Source of the DNA: Arachnopeziza araneosa | Taxonomy: Eukaryota > Ascomycota > Leotiomycetes > Helotiales > Arachnopezizaceae | Assembly (NCBI GenBank): GCA_003988855.1 | Contig: QYAI01000115.1 | Coordinates: 62,001 to 126,000 of the forward strand | Length of the DNA: 64,000 nucleotides | Direction of reading: 5' to 3' | Part shown: positions 11,056 through 21,944 of the stretch, piece after piece | Numbering within the stretch: position 1 is the first letter of the stretch | How the letters are laid out: each line of letters begins with the position of its first letter | The notes under the pieces: generated by a model | What the model saw: the letters and a program-made list of their open reading frames with translations, nothing else | The model's database searches: none | Told to the model about the DNA's origin: nothing | Made by a program: the position numbers and the translations under genes

Positions 11056-12631
11056 GCTGACTTGAGGGTTCCAATGATGATACTATCAGAATGAAGCGAC
11101 ACAAATTCCGAGTCAATTGGAGATGATAGTGGGGTCTCAATTCCCAAATAGTTGTACAAAATGGGTATAAAAATGAATTACTTGAATAGGAAAGGTTTGG
11201 AATTTCTTCTGAATTGAAACCTCCCTCGAGCGGCAGCAACCATCGTCTAATTTGCTGTTTTTGACCATGCGTCCAGCTGTAGTGTAACGCTGCGATGCGA
11301 GCCCCTCATTTTTCGTTCTCGTGCTCAACCATCCTTCCAAATGATCCCGCCGTCCAACTTCGAAGTTCATCGGAAGTTCCGTCGCTCAAGGGCCCTGTCA
11401 ATGAGCTAGGATCAACCGCAGAGGCCTGAGAAGATCATTGATCGACCACTAGGATTTCCTAATCTGCCCATGTCAAGCAAAACTTCAATCACAGCTCGTC
11501 CAAACATTAACCCCCGCGCCCAGCTCCGAAAATACGCGTTAAACATGCATAAATCCTCAAGCAAGCCACGTAGGATTTGGCGTCGGGTCGAGCCGTTGCT
11601 GGCTGCTCATTGCTCAGCTATCTTCGGGTATTCGGAAGGGTCCAAGACATTCCCACCACCCCGGAAAACCCGTTTATTGAGCAATCATGGGCGTCGTTCA
11701 GCTAGCCACCGGACGGAGCCATGGCTGGAACTTCAAGAATAGGAGAACTGAACCGACGGCGTTCCTGATGACGAGCAGATTCTTTCGTCCTGTGGATCTC
11801 GCAGAATCCTAACTGGTTCGAGTGTTATGTAGCTGGGTTTTGCACAGGGTTTCATTGAGTGCCGCTGGCGGTAAGATCTTGATCTTTGCTCCGTGTGTGC
11901 AGCGTTTTGAGGTACAAGAAATTATGTTTCTTTCACGTCTAATTGAAACCTAATATTTTCGGATGTAACCGAATACGCTCGCATAGGTAAGCAATGTTAT
12001 CTGTATCGCTAGGTGAACAATGAGGGGATTTAAGAACTGTGCTAGAGTTAATGGACTTTCGACGGGATAGCAACCATTAGGAAGCCATGCACCAAATTGT
12101 CGTGCATGCATAGAGGTTGCACTGCAGTCTGTACATCGAATAGGATAAGCTATTGGAGCTTTCTCCGGTGGTCAGTGAGTGGCTATTGACCTCCGCATCT
12201 TTATGCCCTCTTGACGAGGTCAATTACGTTCACGACTTGCTCCCCTCCAAGCCACGGGAAACTGAAAACGGAAGCAAGGATTCTCTTCCGTCTACTGGAT
12301 TTGAAGAACAGCAAGGGGGGGCAGAAATAAAACTCTAATTCCAAAATTGCTAACTTGCATAGAGACGGGAAACCCTAGTGCACAGTCTGCAATGCGATTT
12401 TGCAGCTGAGAGTCCTCCATTGACGTAAAACAGGGTTGTACGCGCTACTCGATGGAGCTCTGAAGATAGCACAAGCTTCACCGAGGTTAGAGAGAGAGCT
12501 TGTCTGGCGTAGAGAAGCGTCAAACTGGTTCGTCCGTTAACTCGAACCATCAGACTAACCCTTCTCTTGCAGAAAATCTCCACGACTCACTCAATCATCA
12601 CCCTTTCATCGTTTTAATAACATTCTTCAAG
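11056..12631. other. long intergenic region
   Basis: No gene is supported. It lies between the divergent lectin-like gene and the secreted Cys-rich gene, so it should hold both promoters and possibly a missing first exon of the lectin-like gene near 11,100-11,370. A few ORFs of 60-90 codons lack any recognisable motif. Confidence 0.5.
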
Positions 12632-13842
12632 ATGAGAAACTCTCTATTCAAAGTCTTTGGAACAATTCTGTACACAACTCAAATCTATGCTGCTTTCCGC
12701 CCCGATTTGACCGAGAACGTTCAAGTAGTTCAACTCGAGCCAGAACAAAAGGTCGCTGACGATGCCACCGAGATCCCTATCAAAGCATACCCGGGATCTG
12801 ACTTTGAAATTGTCTTCTTCTGCACTGATGAGACTAAGCAATTCACTTTCTCCTCATGTAAGACGTGGGTAGCTTGTTGTTTGCCCGACCAAATACTCCT
12901 CGGTAGTGAAACTACCGCCTTCGATTGTTGTGAGCCAGGGGAAGAACTTCTCGGGAGTAAAGAAACAAAATATCATTGCTGTCCTGCTGGCATCACGTTT
13001 GAAGAGTGTATGAACATCCTTCCTCCAGTCGCATGTCCAGCAGGAGAACTTGAAGTCAATGGACTCTGTGTATGCCCTCCTGGGACAACAAGGGGTCTTA
13101 GTGGTGTCTGCGAAGCTTTGGAATGTTCGTCGGGAATTCAATCAGGTAATTTTCCTTTCAACCCTACGAGAGCATCAGTAACATTGATCCTACAGGCAAA
13201 TGCTACACCTTTACATTTGAGAACGGTTTCCGATTCGGCTACAATTCGGCTGGATTCTATACAGCATCAGAAGAATCCCGCGCCCAGCAATTCGGCAAAT
13301 TCCAAATCTGCGGCGATGAGAACTGTACTGCAATAGTGGACATAAATCCTGGAGAAGGTTTCTTCATCAAAGACATCCATGGTGAAGCCAATGGTGGTAA
13401 AGCCCCCAAGCAATGGTTGAATAATGCCGAAGACGGCGCCCATATCACCAAGACGCCAGATTTCAAACAAGCGGGGGCTTTCACCATCACAAAGTGGCCC
13501 TGCGATAAGTACTGTCTTGGTGGTCTGGACGCTGGTGTGGGTCCCACCTGCCCAACCGAGATGGTTGGAGCTACATTTACCACCCTTGATGATCAGTCAT
13601 GTATTCCCGTAACCCTCCTTGAGGTCCCTTGTGATATTCGTAACCCAGCGAATAACTGCATTTGGTCCTCCAAGACGAGTTCATGCGGTGCGACCAAAGA
13701 CTGCGCCAAGGAAATTGAGGTTGTCCACGAGATTATTCCTCGAAAGAGCGTTCCGAATGGAACTGTTATTGTCCCTCCTGCGGCCGACGGAACAGACACA
13801 ATTGTTGTGAATGCTAGTGTTGCGATTAAAGCGAAAGTGTGA
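12632..13842 (+). CDS. secreted cysteine-rich protein, unknown function
   Basis: Two exons (12632-13145, 13196-13842) with a 50-nt intron give 386 aa. The start MRNSLFKVFGTILYTTQIYAA looks like a signal peptide; an in-frame upstream ATG at 12500 lacks this and was not chosen. Residues about 70-150 hold a repeated double-cysteine pattern (VACCLPDQ, FDCCEPGEELLGS, YHCCPAG) followed by CPAG and CVCPPGT, like a small disulfide-knotted stalk. The second half, after the splice (GKCYTFTFENGFRFGYNSAG), is a separate domain with paired cysteines ending in a Val-rich tail. I do not recognise a named family. The role could be cell-wall or host-interface, but that is inference from secretion only. Confidence 0.75.
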
Positions 13843-14690
13843 GATTCGCTAAGGGGTGAGAGCAGTAACAGCTCAAGCAATTGAAACAGGCTAAGGCCAT
13901 GTGGCAGAGTTATTGAATTTGAGTTGGAAGACGGGACTAAGCATGGGTATAATATATGAGACAGTTTATGAAAGAAGTTGCACATATCAGGTGTCATTTT
14001 TAGCTAGCTTGTTATTAGTTAACCAAAATATAAACACTTTGTTCATTTTGAACGTCGAGATGAACGATGGGGCTGAGACAATTATCTTCTGACTGAGATT
14101 GATATATGAGGCTGCCAACGACAAGGAAAACCCTTTAAAGGATAAATGATAATATATCAATCCAACTAGCTTTTAACTGAGCTATACCGGTCCCAAGATC
14201 GAGCTAGGTACGCTCGAATTAACACGAACTTCATCCATACTTCTAATATTTACTCTTCTCCCTACGTTTTAGGAGGCCATAAGCTCCTCACAAACAACAA
14301 ATTGCCTTTGTCATTGTATATCTCGATATTTTCACAAACTCTGTAAGTATTCCGTCCGCATGTAAGACTTCACTAACAAAACCAAGCTCTTTCATTTCTT
14401 CTAGCAGTGCGAGTACAGACAAGGGAGGTTAGATGCACTCGGCATCTACGGTAGAGGATTAATAATATTTTTAATTATTACTCTATAATTGTCGTTTTCT
14501 AGGTCGTTAAAACTTTCCATTCCATTCCAAGGTCCAACAAACGTTTGCTCAAATTCAAGTACGGCTTCTTCGACCTTGCTTGTCCATTTGCTGAGCAACT
14601 CACGACACTTTGGGATGTCTTGACCAAGTTGGAATTCTTTGAGTTTGCCTTTGAAGTTGATAGGGTCAATCTCTAAGCTTCTAGTCTCTC
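13843..14690. other. AT-rich intergenic stretch with one doubtful minus-strand ORF
   Basis: Mostly AT-rich. A 96-codon ORF on the minus strand (14446-14736) starts MGGLKPPHHLKTKSP and contains a plausible helical stretch (KCRELLSKWTSKVEEAVLEF). It overlaps the broken TPR gene and matches no family I know, so it is noted rather than called. Confidence 0.4.
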
Positions 14691-15776
14691 TTGGTGATTT
14701 GGTCTTCAGATGGTGCGGTGGCTTCAACCCTCCCACCAGGGGGTGTCAACATTCGTGGTCCGAGCTGTGCACGCCTAATTGATGACAACTTCTCTAGCAG
14801 GCTTCTTGCAGACGCTTACCGCTTCCAAGGAATTACAGGAATGTTTACGAATGATCTAAATTGTGTTTACTGCTGCAGGAAGAGGATGAGCATACTCGTG
14901 GATCGGGTTCGTAAGTACCAGGAGCCAGCTGGTATCAAGGCGGTGCCGATCGCGTACGACGAGCTTGGGGCGGCTTTGATGCGAGTCCCGGATGAAGAGG
15001 AAGCTGTAAAGTCATTCACCATGTCGTGCGAAACGTTAGACCAGAATGTAGGGCCAAATGAGCCGCCGTTTCCCTTTCCTTAAATGCATTGAGCACTCAT
15101 CGCCGCGTTTAACGGAAACCCAGATGCTGATGACTCTCTAGCTTACTTCTTCCTGTTCTCCAACAGCGCGAAGACAAGCTCGGGAAAGACGACACTGGTA
15201 CCATCGAGTAGGTTAGCCCACGAGTTATAATTAGTCTTAAAAATGACGATTTCGGCGCTTCTCATATAACAGGCATTATTTTATCTCACATGGGCCAGAT
15301 TCGAGAGCTACAAGGGAGGACTAAGAATGCCTACGACTTTTACAGCAGGGGAGCAATCACTCTGAGAGTCACAGCTGGAGAAAACACCAGTTTCACTATC
15401 GAAGCAAATTACCGTCTGGCAGTAGCTGAGTTCGACCATGGGAAGTATGAAACTACAAGGTTTGTTTCCCGGTCCTTGCATATCATTCTCTGCACTGCAA
15501 TTTTTTGCACTGACTGGAACACATCAGAGATCTTCTCGAGAAGTGCGTTGATTTTTACGGAGATGTACCATGGTACAAACCAGAGGCTGCTCGCTCGGCT
15601 TGGAAATTGGGCTGTACATTGCAATTTCAGGATAAGGGGATGGACGGGCAGGGAATGAAACGGTTACTAGATAAAGCAATGCGCCTTCGACTCGAACTCG
15701 TTCCAGACGACACACGTGAAGAACCTGAATTGAACGATGAAGACTGCGACAAGTTAGTCTTCTATTTGAAGCGTTG
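14691..15776 (+). pseudogene. decayed TPR-repeat protein gene
   Basis: Pieces of one protein are readable in order. RVRKYQEPAGIKAVPIAYDE and ALMRVPDEEEAVKSF lie at about 14.9-15.0 kb. After two in-frame stops (TAA 15081-15083, TGA 15090-15092) come ALIAAFNGNPDADDSLAYF and, in another frame, QQREDKLGKDDTGTIE. Then GQIRELQGRTKNAYDFYSRG leads to a normal intron near 15.46-15.53 kb and a clean last exon (DLLEKCVDFYGDVPWYKPEA to VFYLKR, stop at 15776). The helix-pair pattern is TPR-like. Both stops are one C-to-T change away from CAA and CGA, as repeat-induced point mutation would give; the frame break near 15165 is additional damage. The second half of the gene is intact, so loss looks recent. 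Confidence 0.7.
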
Positions 15777-16207
15777 ATGTGTGTATAAGTACAAAATACT
15801 GGGGTCATAATATGAGAATCCGGTACCCAGGATGGAGACGCGAAATCATCAAGCATCAAAAAGAGGAACACCGTTAGCATTTCTAGCTATAAAAGTCCGC
15901 TGGAGTAGCAATGTGGTTCTATTTTGAAGATCGGGGCAATCCAACAATCAATATATGTCTCTATTCTATCCGACCAACATCATCTCCCTTTTTCATGTCT
16001 TAAGTATTATTGAATACAGTTCTAAGAACAGCTCTGGATACGTATTGGTAGCTGGCATTCAAGTATATGACATAGCGGAGAGTGGTTTAGTTCGAAGTCG
16101 TCGAGGGCGGATTTTTCTAGTCCGACTTTTCGTTCTAGGAGATTTGGTTGGCCCCTCATGCTCAATCCTAGATCTAAACCTACACGTTATCCACCTCTAA
16201 ACCTTCC
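15777..16207. other. gap between two pseudogenes
   Basis: No coding sequence is supported. One 81-codon ORF (15955-16200, plus strand) has no recognisable motif. Confidence 0.5.
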
Positions 16208-17503
16208 TCCTTTTAAGGCCGTCCATCCACCATGCCCATGAGAGGTACGGAAACGGCGAACCACACCCATATGTGCAATTAGGGCGTGTTCAGCTCAAGG
16301 AAATTCATCCCGAAGAACGAGGCGGAGAATATATAGGTACAAACACGAATGCGATGAAGCTCAACTTACCAATCCCATCTGCTTGCTGCATGCTCTTTTG
16401 CGCCTCACGAATTATAGCATCATTCCGCGGCATTTCTATCTCGTCTTTGCAGGAGTTCGATACAGCTTCAGCGCGGCGTACAAGCTTCTCAAACATCAGA
16501 ACTAGATACTCCGCTGCATCCTTAGCTTTCCTTCCCACCTCCTGATGCGCAGGCCAAATCCGTCCGCCGCTTGCTTTGATGACTTTCAAATTATCATGTA
16601 TGCGTTCCATGTGCTTGTCCACCAGCTTCTTGGTGGCCTGAATCTCGGCGATGCTGGGACGGCCGTGCTCATCCTGTGTTGTGGCCTCAGGCACTCACTT
16701 CACTAGCCGCACTAGCTAGCAGTAGTATTTAGGAGCCACGAGCTCGCCCCTCGCTTCCTCCTTCAGAGTTTTAGATTCTCGTCCAGAGACTGATCGAGTG
16801 ATATTATATCCTGGCCGCTCTTCTCTTATGCTTTTTCTGCCATCAGGTTCAAGAATTGGTGCTCGGAAGCAGCTAGTAAGCGGAAAATCTCGTCGAGGGC
16901 GTAAAATAGGCTGTTTGCTGCGGTTCCTGAATCGATTGTCTTTCCCAGCTCTTCATAGAGGGATAAAAATGTCTGTTCTTGCCCATTCCGTGGTGTGTGA
17001 TACTCCTCGCCGCTATGGACTGAACTTCTAGCTCTTGCTCTTTTAGCTAAGGCTACGATTTTCTTAATGTTTCTTTTCCCTTGATTCATGGCTATGGGAA
17101 TGAATCGAGTTTCGGACGAGTGTGTTCTCTGGATCTCAAGCCATGGGCCCCGATGGGTCTGGCTCAAGTTAGATCCGCAGTCACCCCATATAAGCACTGC
17201 AATGGCTGTTCAGCACGGGCAATATAACTGATGGCTAGAGCGAAGGCAGAAAGGAAGGCATAACTTACAAGTCCAAAATCCCTCTTGCTGTACCAGTTTG
17301 ACTGTCAACAGCTGTTCGATTGAGAAGTTTTGCATATCATGGAGATGGAAACTCCTGACGATAGTGTCGCACATACATGGTCCTTGGCCCCGATTCAGAT
17401 CCTCAATATAGCCTTTCATTTCCATCTCAAAATTGCTCCGTTCCGTTTTAAGGTTAATGGCCGAGCGATGATTATCCCAGATCCCGATACTGGTGAGCGT
17501 CAA
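16208..17503 (-). pseudogene. decayed CorA-like Mg2+ transporter-domain gene
   Basis: The 5' part is intact: an exon to 17269, a 63-nt intron (17206-17268), and an exon reading WLEIQRTHSSETRFIPIAM and SLFYALDEIFRLLAASEHQF. At about 16.70-16.83 kb several stops interrupt DQSLDENLKTLKEEARGE. The 3' part reads IAEIQATKKLVDKHMERIHD, then FIAFVFVPI. Here a one-base frame break near 16330-16337 separates it from FSASFFGMNFLELNTP, which holds the Gly-Met-Asn signature. A TAA (16279-16281, one transition from CAA) follows, then LHIWVWFAVSVPL, the second membrane helix. The order coiled coil, TM1, GMN, TM2 is that of fungal CorA-like proteins. Gene function is surely lost as written unless there are sequencing errors. 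Confidence 0.75.
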
Positions 17504-17527
17504 CCGGATCGCTCCGGTACTGAAATG

Positions 17528-17650
17528 GGATAGAATTATATAAGTAAATAAAAAAGTATTTACTATTAAAGTAATAATTATAAAAGTTATAAACGATACT
17601 ATCTATAAATCTAAAGTATTTTAAATTAAGCTTTTAAAAAAAATCTCGCT
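17528..17650. other. AT-rich patch
   Basis: About 120 bp are almost purely A/T (runs such as TTATATAAGTAAATAAAAAA), sharply unlike flanking sequence. This fits a RIP-mutated remnant next to the CorA-like pseudogene. No coding content. Confidence 0.6.
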
Positions 17651-17694
17651 TGGAAGAAAGCGTATTTGAAGCACGAGCAGATCAACATTCCCAT

Positions 17695-18785
17695 CTAATA
17701 ATCAACCCAGCTCCAGATGTTCAAGCCCATCTTCTCGCCGCTCGTCACAGGTAACCCAGCATGCAGCGTACTCACCAAACCCTCTCCCTCCGCATCCGTG
17801 TTGCGCCAGAAGATGGCGTTGCCCGTGATGGGCTTGAAGGTCACGCCGGCATCGTACGGCCGATCGCAGTCGATGAACTCGCACCACTCGTCCTCTCTGC
17901 CGCCTCGGACGATGCCCGCGGCTCCTTCGTCGGTGGGAGATGGCGACGTGCGAGGCTGGAGCCGGAGACGCGGGAAGTTGGTCCCGCCGCCGGTGCAGTT
18001 AGCGCTGATGTAGACGAAGAAGGTGCTCTCGATGTTTCCGGTCAAGCTAGGATGAGGTAGGAACCACTGGAGGGAGCCTCATGTAGTTAGCATTGTGCTT
18101 TCGAGTCAGGTAAGGTAGTGCAGAGCATGAAATGTCGTTGGATGCAATTGGCTTTCAAGGACATCAATTGACAAGTGGCAAAAGGACGGAGAGAAACATA
18201 GAGCCCACGGATCCTTACGTCGTAATGGTCTTTGTATTGGTTTCCGAGAGCGTATTTTTGGACCACGAGGGGTTTTATCTTAGGTTCTCTCGTGGAACTA
18301 GAGCTAGATGCGTAGAAGGAGAATGAGCGGGCTCGTCTTTCTACTTCCCGCACAACTGCTGAGGGAGGGAGTGTCGCGGTGGTGGACGAGCGGTATGTGG
18401 TATCGTGCTGTAATGTTCCGTCGTCCGAATACAGCGGAGAAGGGCGGAAGTGATCTTCGCTGAAAGAGAAAGAGTTGATGAGTATCAAAGACTAATTGGA
18501 TGAGAGGCGAGAGGGACGTTACCTTAAAGAAACAAGTTGCGTTGCTTCGAGGGCGGTGATGAAGTTTGTTATATAAATCACGAGCGGATTGGTGGATAGT
18601 GTGTATGTTTTTGTCTCTGAGAATTGGTAGTCTTGAGCTGGAGGAGTCGCTGCTGGGTTAAGTAGAAGGGATGCTAAGACTGAGGATAGGTCGCGCACGT
18701 GGGCTGTGAAGTGGAAAGATAAAGGTATGAGGCAGAAGAGTAGGACGAAAAAGGACGGAACGACAATGCGAGTCGTTGTTCCCAT
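17695..18785 (-). CDS. prolyl 4-hydroxylase-like 2-oxoglutarate/Fe(II) dioxygenase, membrane-anchored
   Basis: Three exons (18523-18785, 18219-18459, 17695-18066) give 291 aa. The introns are 63 and 152 nt. An N-terminal hydrophobic anchor (RIVVPSFFVLLFCLIPLSFH) points to an ER or Golgi type II topology. The fold shows the HxD iron motif (KDHYD, completed to HYDWF by splicing), FKPITGNAIFW, and the distal His with its 2-oxoglutarate base region (TLHAGLPVTSGEKMGLNIW). This is the pattern of P4H alpha-subunit-like enzymes that hydroxylate proline or other side chains. An in-frame ATG at 18848 would add 21 residues; the ATG at 18785 sits directly before the anchor and is preferred. Substrate unknown. 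Confidence 0.87.
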
Positions 18786-19092
18786 CCTCACCGAAAATAT
18801 CTCACTATTCTCATATGAAGAGTGAATGAATATGTACAAAGCATTCATAGTCGAGTTGAAGTTGAAATCGCATCAGGTCAAATGTTCGCTTCTGGTTCCT
18901 AAACAGGCATAGCGGCACTGCAAGGATAACCAACACGTGCTCACGCTCTGCCTTTTCACTTGGCCATGTATTTTCTCTCTACCCGAAGCCTGGCACCTCT
19001 CAAGATTTTTGTTCTGAAAGTGAGCCATCTAAGAGATCTCTCTTCTATGCTTGGTATACGGAATTCTTCTCCTTCGTGTTCCCCGGCTAGCA

Positions 19093-20516
19093 ATGGCAAG
19101 ATGGAGCCAGACGTTCGCTGTTGTGACTTTGGTACTCTGCTCAACTGCTTTGAGCGACGTGACTCAGTTGACCAAGGAAAGTTTTGAGAGTTATGTGTCC
19201 AGAACTGAGTTTCTGGTAGTGGCCTGTAGGTCTATATCCCCTGAAAACTTCATGTTGATAGGGTCACGTGCCTATTGATGATAACTGATGTCACTAACTC
19301 TGGCTTTAGTCTGCGTGGTTAGTCAATATTGCTCTACATGTGGAACTTAATTTAAGTATTTTTGTGTGTCATGTAGCCTTGGTAGTACGAATCCCTGTGG
19401 CATCTTTGCTATCTCACGCTCACAAATCCAGTGAACCGTGTAAGCTTCTTATGCCCGAACTCGACGCGGCAGCAACGATTTTAAGCAGGAGGAACATATT
19501 CATCGCTGTAATCGACTGCGTCAAATATCTTGATATATGTACCACGTACGGCGTGCAGTCTTATCCCACAATTCGGATTTTCAGGGGATTAGAGAGGTCT
19601 CCCAGTCGATATAGAGGGGAGCAGAAAGCAAGAGCGTGAGACTCGACACCAGAGTTAAAATATTGATCTTGAGCTCACTTGAACAGAATTTCGCCGTACA
19701 TGATAAAGGAAGTCTTGCCACTCATCTCGGAAATCAATACGAGTAATGTACAAGAGCTTAAAGAGCTAGATACCCCCCTTTTGATTGCCTACTTGAATTC
19801 GGACAAGCAAGAGGCATATTCGATCTTCATTCAGGTTGCTGAATCCTCACTACACAAAAACTTCATCTTTGCTACAGCGACGGATGACTCGTTATTTCAA
19901 ATCGAGAACATGAAATGGCCAAATGTCGTGCTGTGGAACCCTTCAGACGAGGTAGCGTCTGTGTATGAGGGCGATTTTGAGGTTGAAAGTATCATCAAGT
20001 TCTCGGAAGAGATGGTAACTTCACCATTGGTGCCCCAGTTTACATTGCAGAAGTTTGCGGAATATGCACAAGTACGTTTAGAATTCCCACGCAAGCACTC
20101 GCTCATGCAAGGTAGTCAGGACGTCCACTCTTCCTCATCTTCGCCTTGACACCGAAGGAACGTACAACTCTTGCACATACGCTCAAAAGAATAGTGTTGA
20201 GAGAGAGAGGGAAGATGAACTTTGCAACTGTGGATGTAGTGACGCTAGCCATGCTGGCTGAGCCGTTTGGATTGGATGGGAAGACTTGGCCTGCCATTGT
20301 GGTGTACAATGGTGTAACTCAGGAGAATTTTGTTTTTGATCAAAGAAAAGGGATTACCCTTGGAGCAGTGGAGAAGTTTATGGAGGAACTTGGAAAGAGA
20401 GGCAATGGAAAGATTGTGATGGCGGAAGAGACAGGAATGCGAGTACGTTTCTGTATTTTGAATTGCTTGTATGCATACTAATGGGGCTGTAGAGTAATAC
20501 CCGGGATGAGCTTTAA
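19093..20516 (+). CDS. ER thioredoxin/PDI-family protein with micro-exons and C-terminal RDEL
   Basis: Seven exons: 19093-19225, 19310-19317 (8 nt), 19377-19381 (5 nt) or -19384 (8 nt), 19432-19635, 19687-20071, 20116-20442, 20493-20516, giving 361 or 362 aa. A signal peptide (MARWSQTFAVVTLVLCSTAL) starts it and the last 8-codon exon ends SNTRDEL, an ER-retention tail. The first domain is thioredoxin-like: LVVAFCVP, active site, KLLMPELDAAATILSRR, and the cis-Pro region YGVQSYPTIRIFRG. Two further thioredoxin-fold domains without cysteines follow (IKFSEEMVTSPLVPQFTLQ; WPAIVVYNGVTQENFVFD), giving an a-b-b' layout shorter than the usual 480-510-aa PDI. The donor after CCTTG is doubled (GTAGTACGA): the first gives P-C-E-P-C, the second P-W-Y-E-P-C. 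The overall frame, signal peptide and RDEL make a working gene likely. Confidence 0.82.
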
Positions 20517-21944
20517 GGAATGCTTCAGAGGTAAGGGCTGCATTGTTTTGTAGCAACACATCTTTCAGATTCTTGAATACTTTTCTGTGCCAAGCTCGCC
20601 ACAGCGAGTTGGGATATATTTTCGAGGCATATGATTTCAGCCCAGAATAGAAAAGGCCTCAACTGTTGTGACACCAAGCACTTGTGTGATATTACAGAAA
20701 GGCTGAGAGAAGTTATCACACAGCATCTGCCCAGATAATTCGTAGACGATCTGGATGGCGCATTCTTCGCAAACCACTTGCCAAGCTCTTTGTAATGCTT
20801 AACCTTTTGCTCCCGCATCTGGTGTTAGTTCGATCGTTGATATCGCCCCGCGCATACGGGGCGGCTTCGTACTGAGGTGGGCTGGTCCAGCTCCCTGCGT
20901 GGATATCTTAGACAATCTCCTCTTCCTCTTGTCCGGGAAAGAGCTCCAGCACGCGGAACGACTGCAAGGTGGGTAACGGGTCATACTTATATGGCTCAAG
21001 CTGCTCTACTGGTAGAACTCCACTTTATTGTGCGTTATCCGGGCGGCCCGCGGACAGGACAGGCTGTATGGCTTGGACTTTTTGAGGTGATTTCTGCGAT
21101 TGCATCAGGCTGGGGCGAGGAAGCTGGTTATCCAAGCGGATCAGGCTGAGACGGGGCAGTGGGCAACGCAGCGAGCAAGTTTTGGCTGCTCATATCACAT
21201 AAGCTTAACTGGGTACGGAGGAAAAGTTTGAAGAATGAGCTGATCAAAAAGAGAATTAAACAACTTTTCTCAGGATGGGTTGATCTTGGTCCTGTTGTTT
21301 CTCCGAAGATCCCAGCCGTGGGCAGAGTTGGGCTGACCGATAAGTAAGTACAGAACCTCTTGAAGTTCTTTAGTACATCTGCCGACTTAAGGCGGGTTTG
21401 CTAGACAAGCATCGGGTGTCTATAAGATATAGAGAAGGAGTTGTGCATATATGGGATCAAGAACCATAAGTAAAGTCGTGAAGTTTATGAAAAGTGCCTC
21501 GAAAGCTTCGTATTACCTTCCGCACAATAGATTGTACCGATCTTTCGAGTAAATCTAGCCATGGCGTTATACCACTCGGCACTAAGGTAGCAAACGAAGA
21601 CAGTAGTAGCGAGATAAGGTCACTGGACAAGCAATTATTCAATGGAGAGCTCGATCTAGAGCTAAGCATATTCAAATTCGGCATGCCTCTAGAGGATGAT
21701 GTAGTTGTACGCGCAACCTGGAGTTACATGTACTCCGGACAATCTCTGCTGGATTTGACATCAGATCAGATGTCCAGCATTCTTGTCCATAAGTCTGTGC
21801 ACCCCCATTCCGATCACCCCCCCCCATTTAACGAGCTACAAACTACAACTAAAATGATATTGATTTGTGACTGGTTTACAAATTACTCTTCAAATTAGAT
21901 GATCTCTAGTAAGCCCTACTCTTGTGATAATCTCGTCAAAGGGT
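20517..21944. other. decayed region without a supported intact gene
   Basis: A plus-strand frame runs from 20877 to 21347, broken by a single TGA at 21147-21149 (one transition from CGA); it reads ALLVELHFIVRYPGGPRTGQ before and KLNWVRRKSLKNELIKKRIK after the stop. A second 134-codon ORF (21494-21898) reads GELDLELSIFKFGMPLEDDV. Neither matches a family I know. They may be remnants of one or two lost genes. Confidence 0.4.

Noticed and set aside
11470..11742. 90-codon plus-strand ORF
   Set aside because: No motif, no splice context, and no homologous-looking segment; likely chance.
19370..19440. Reading the PDI-like gene without micro-exons (continuous frame through SHAHKSSEPCKLL)
   Set aside because: It lacks the usual thioredoxin spacing, and the splice model restores a standard active-site region with proper GT..AG borders. 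Both models should be tested with RNA.
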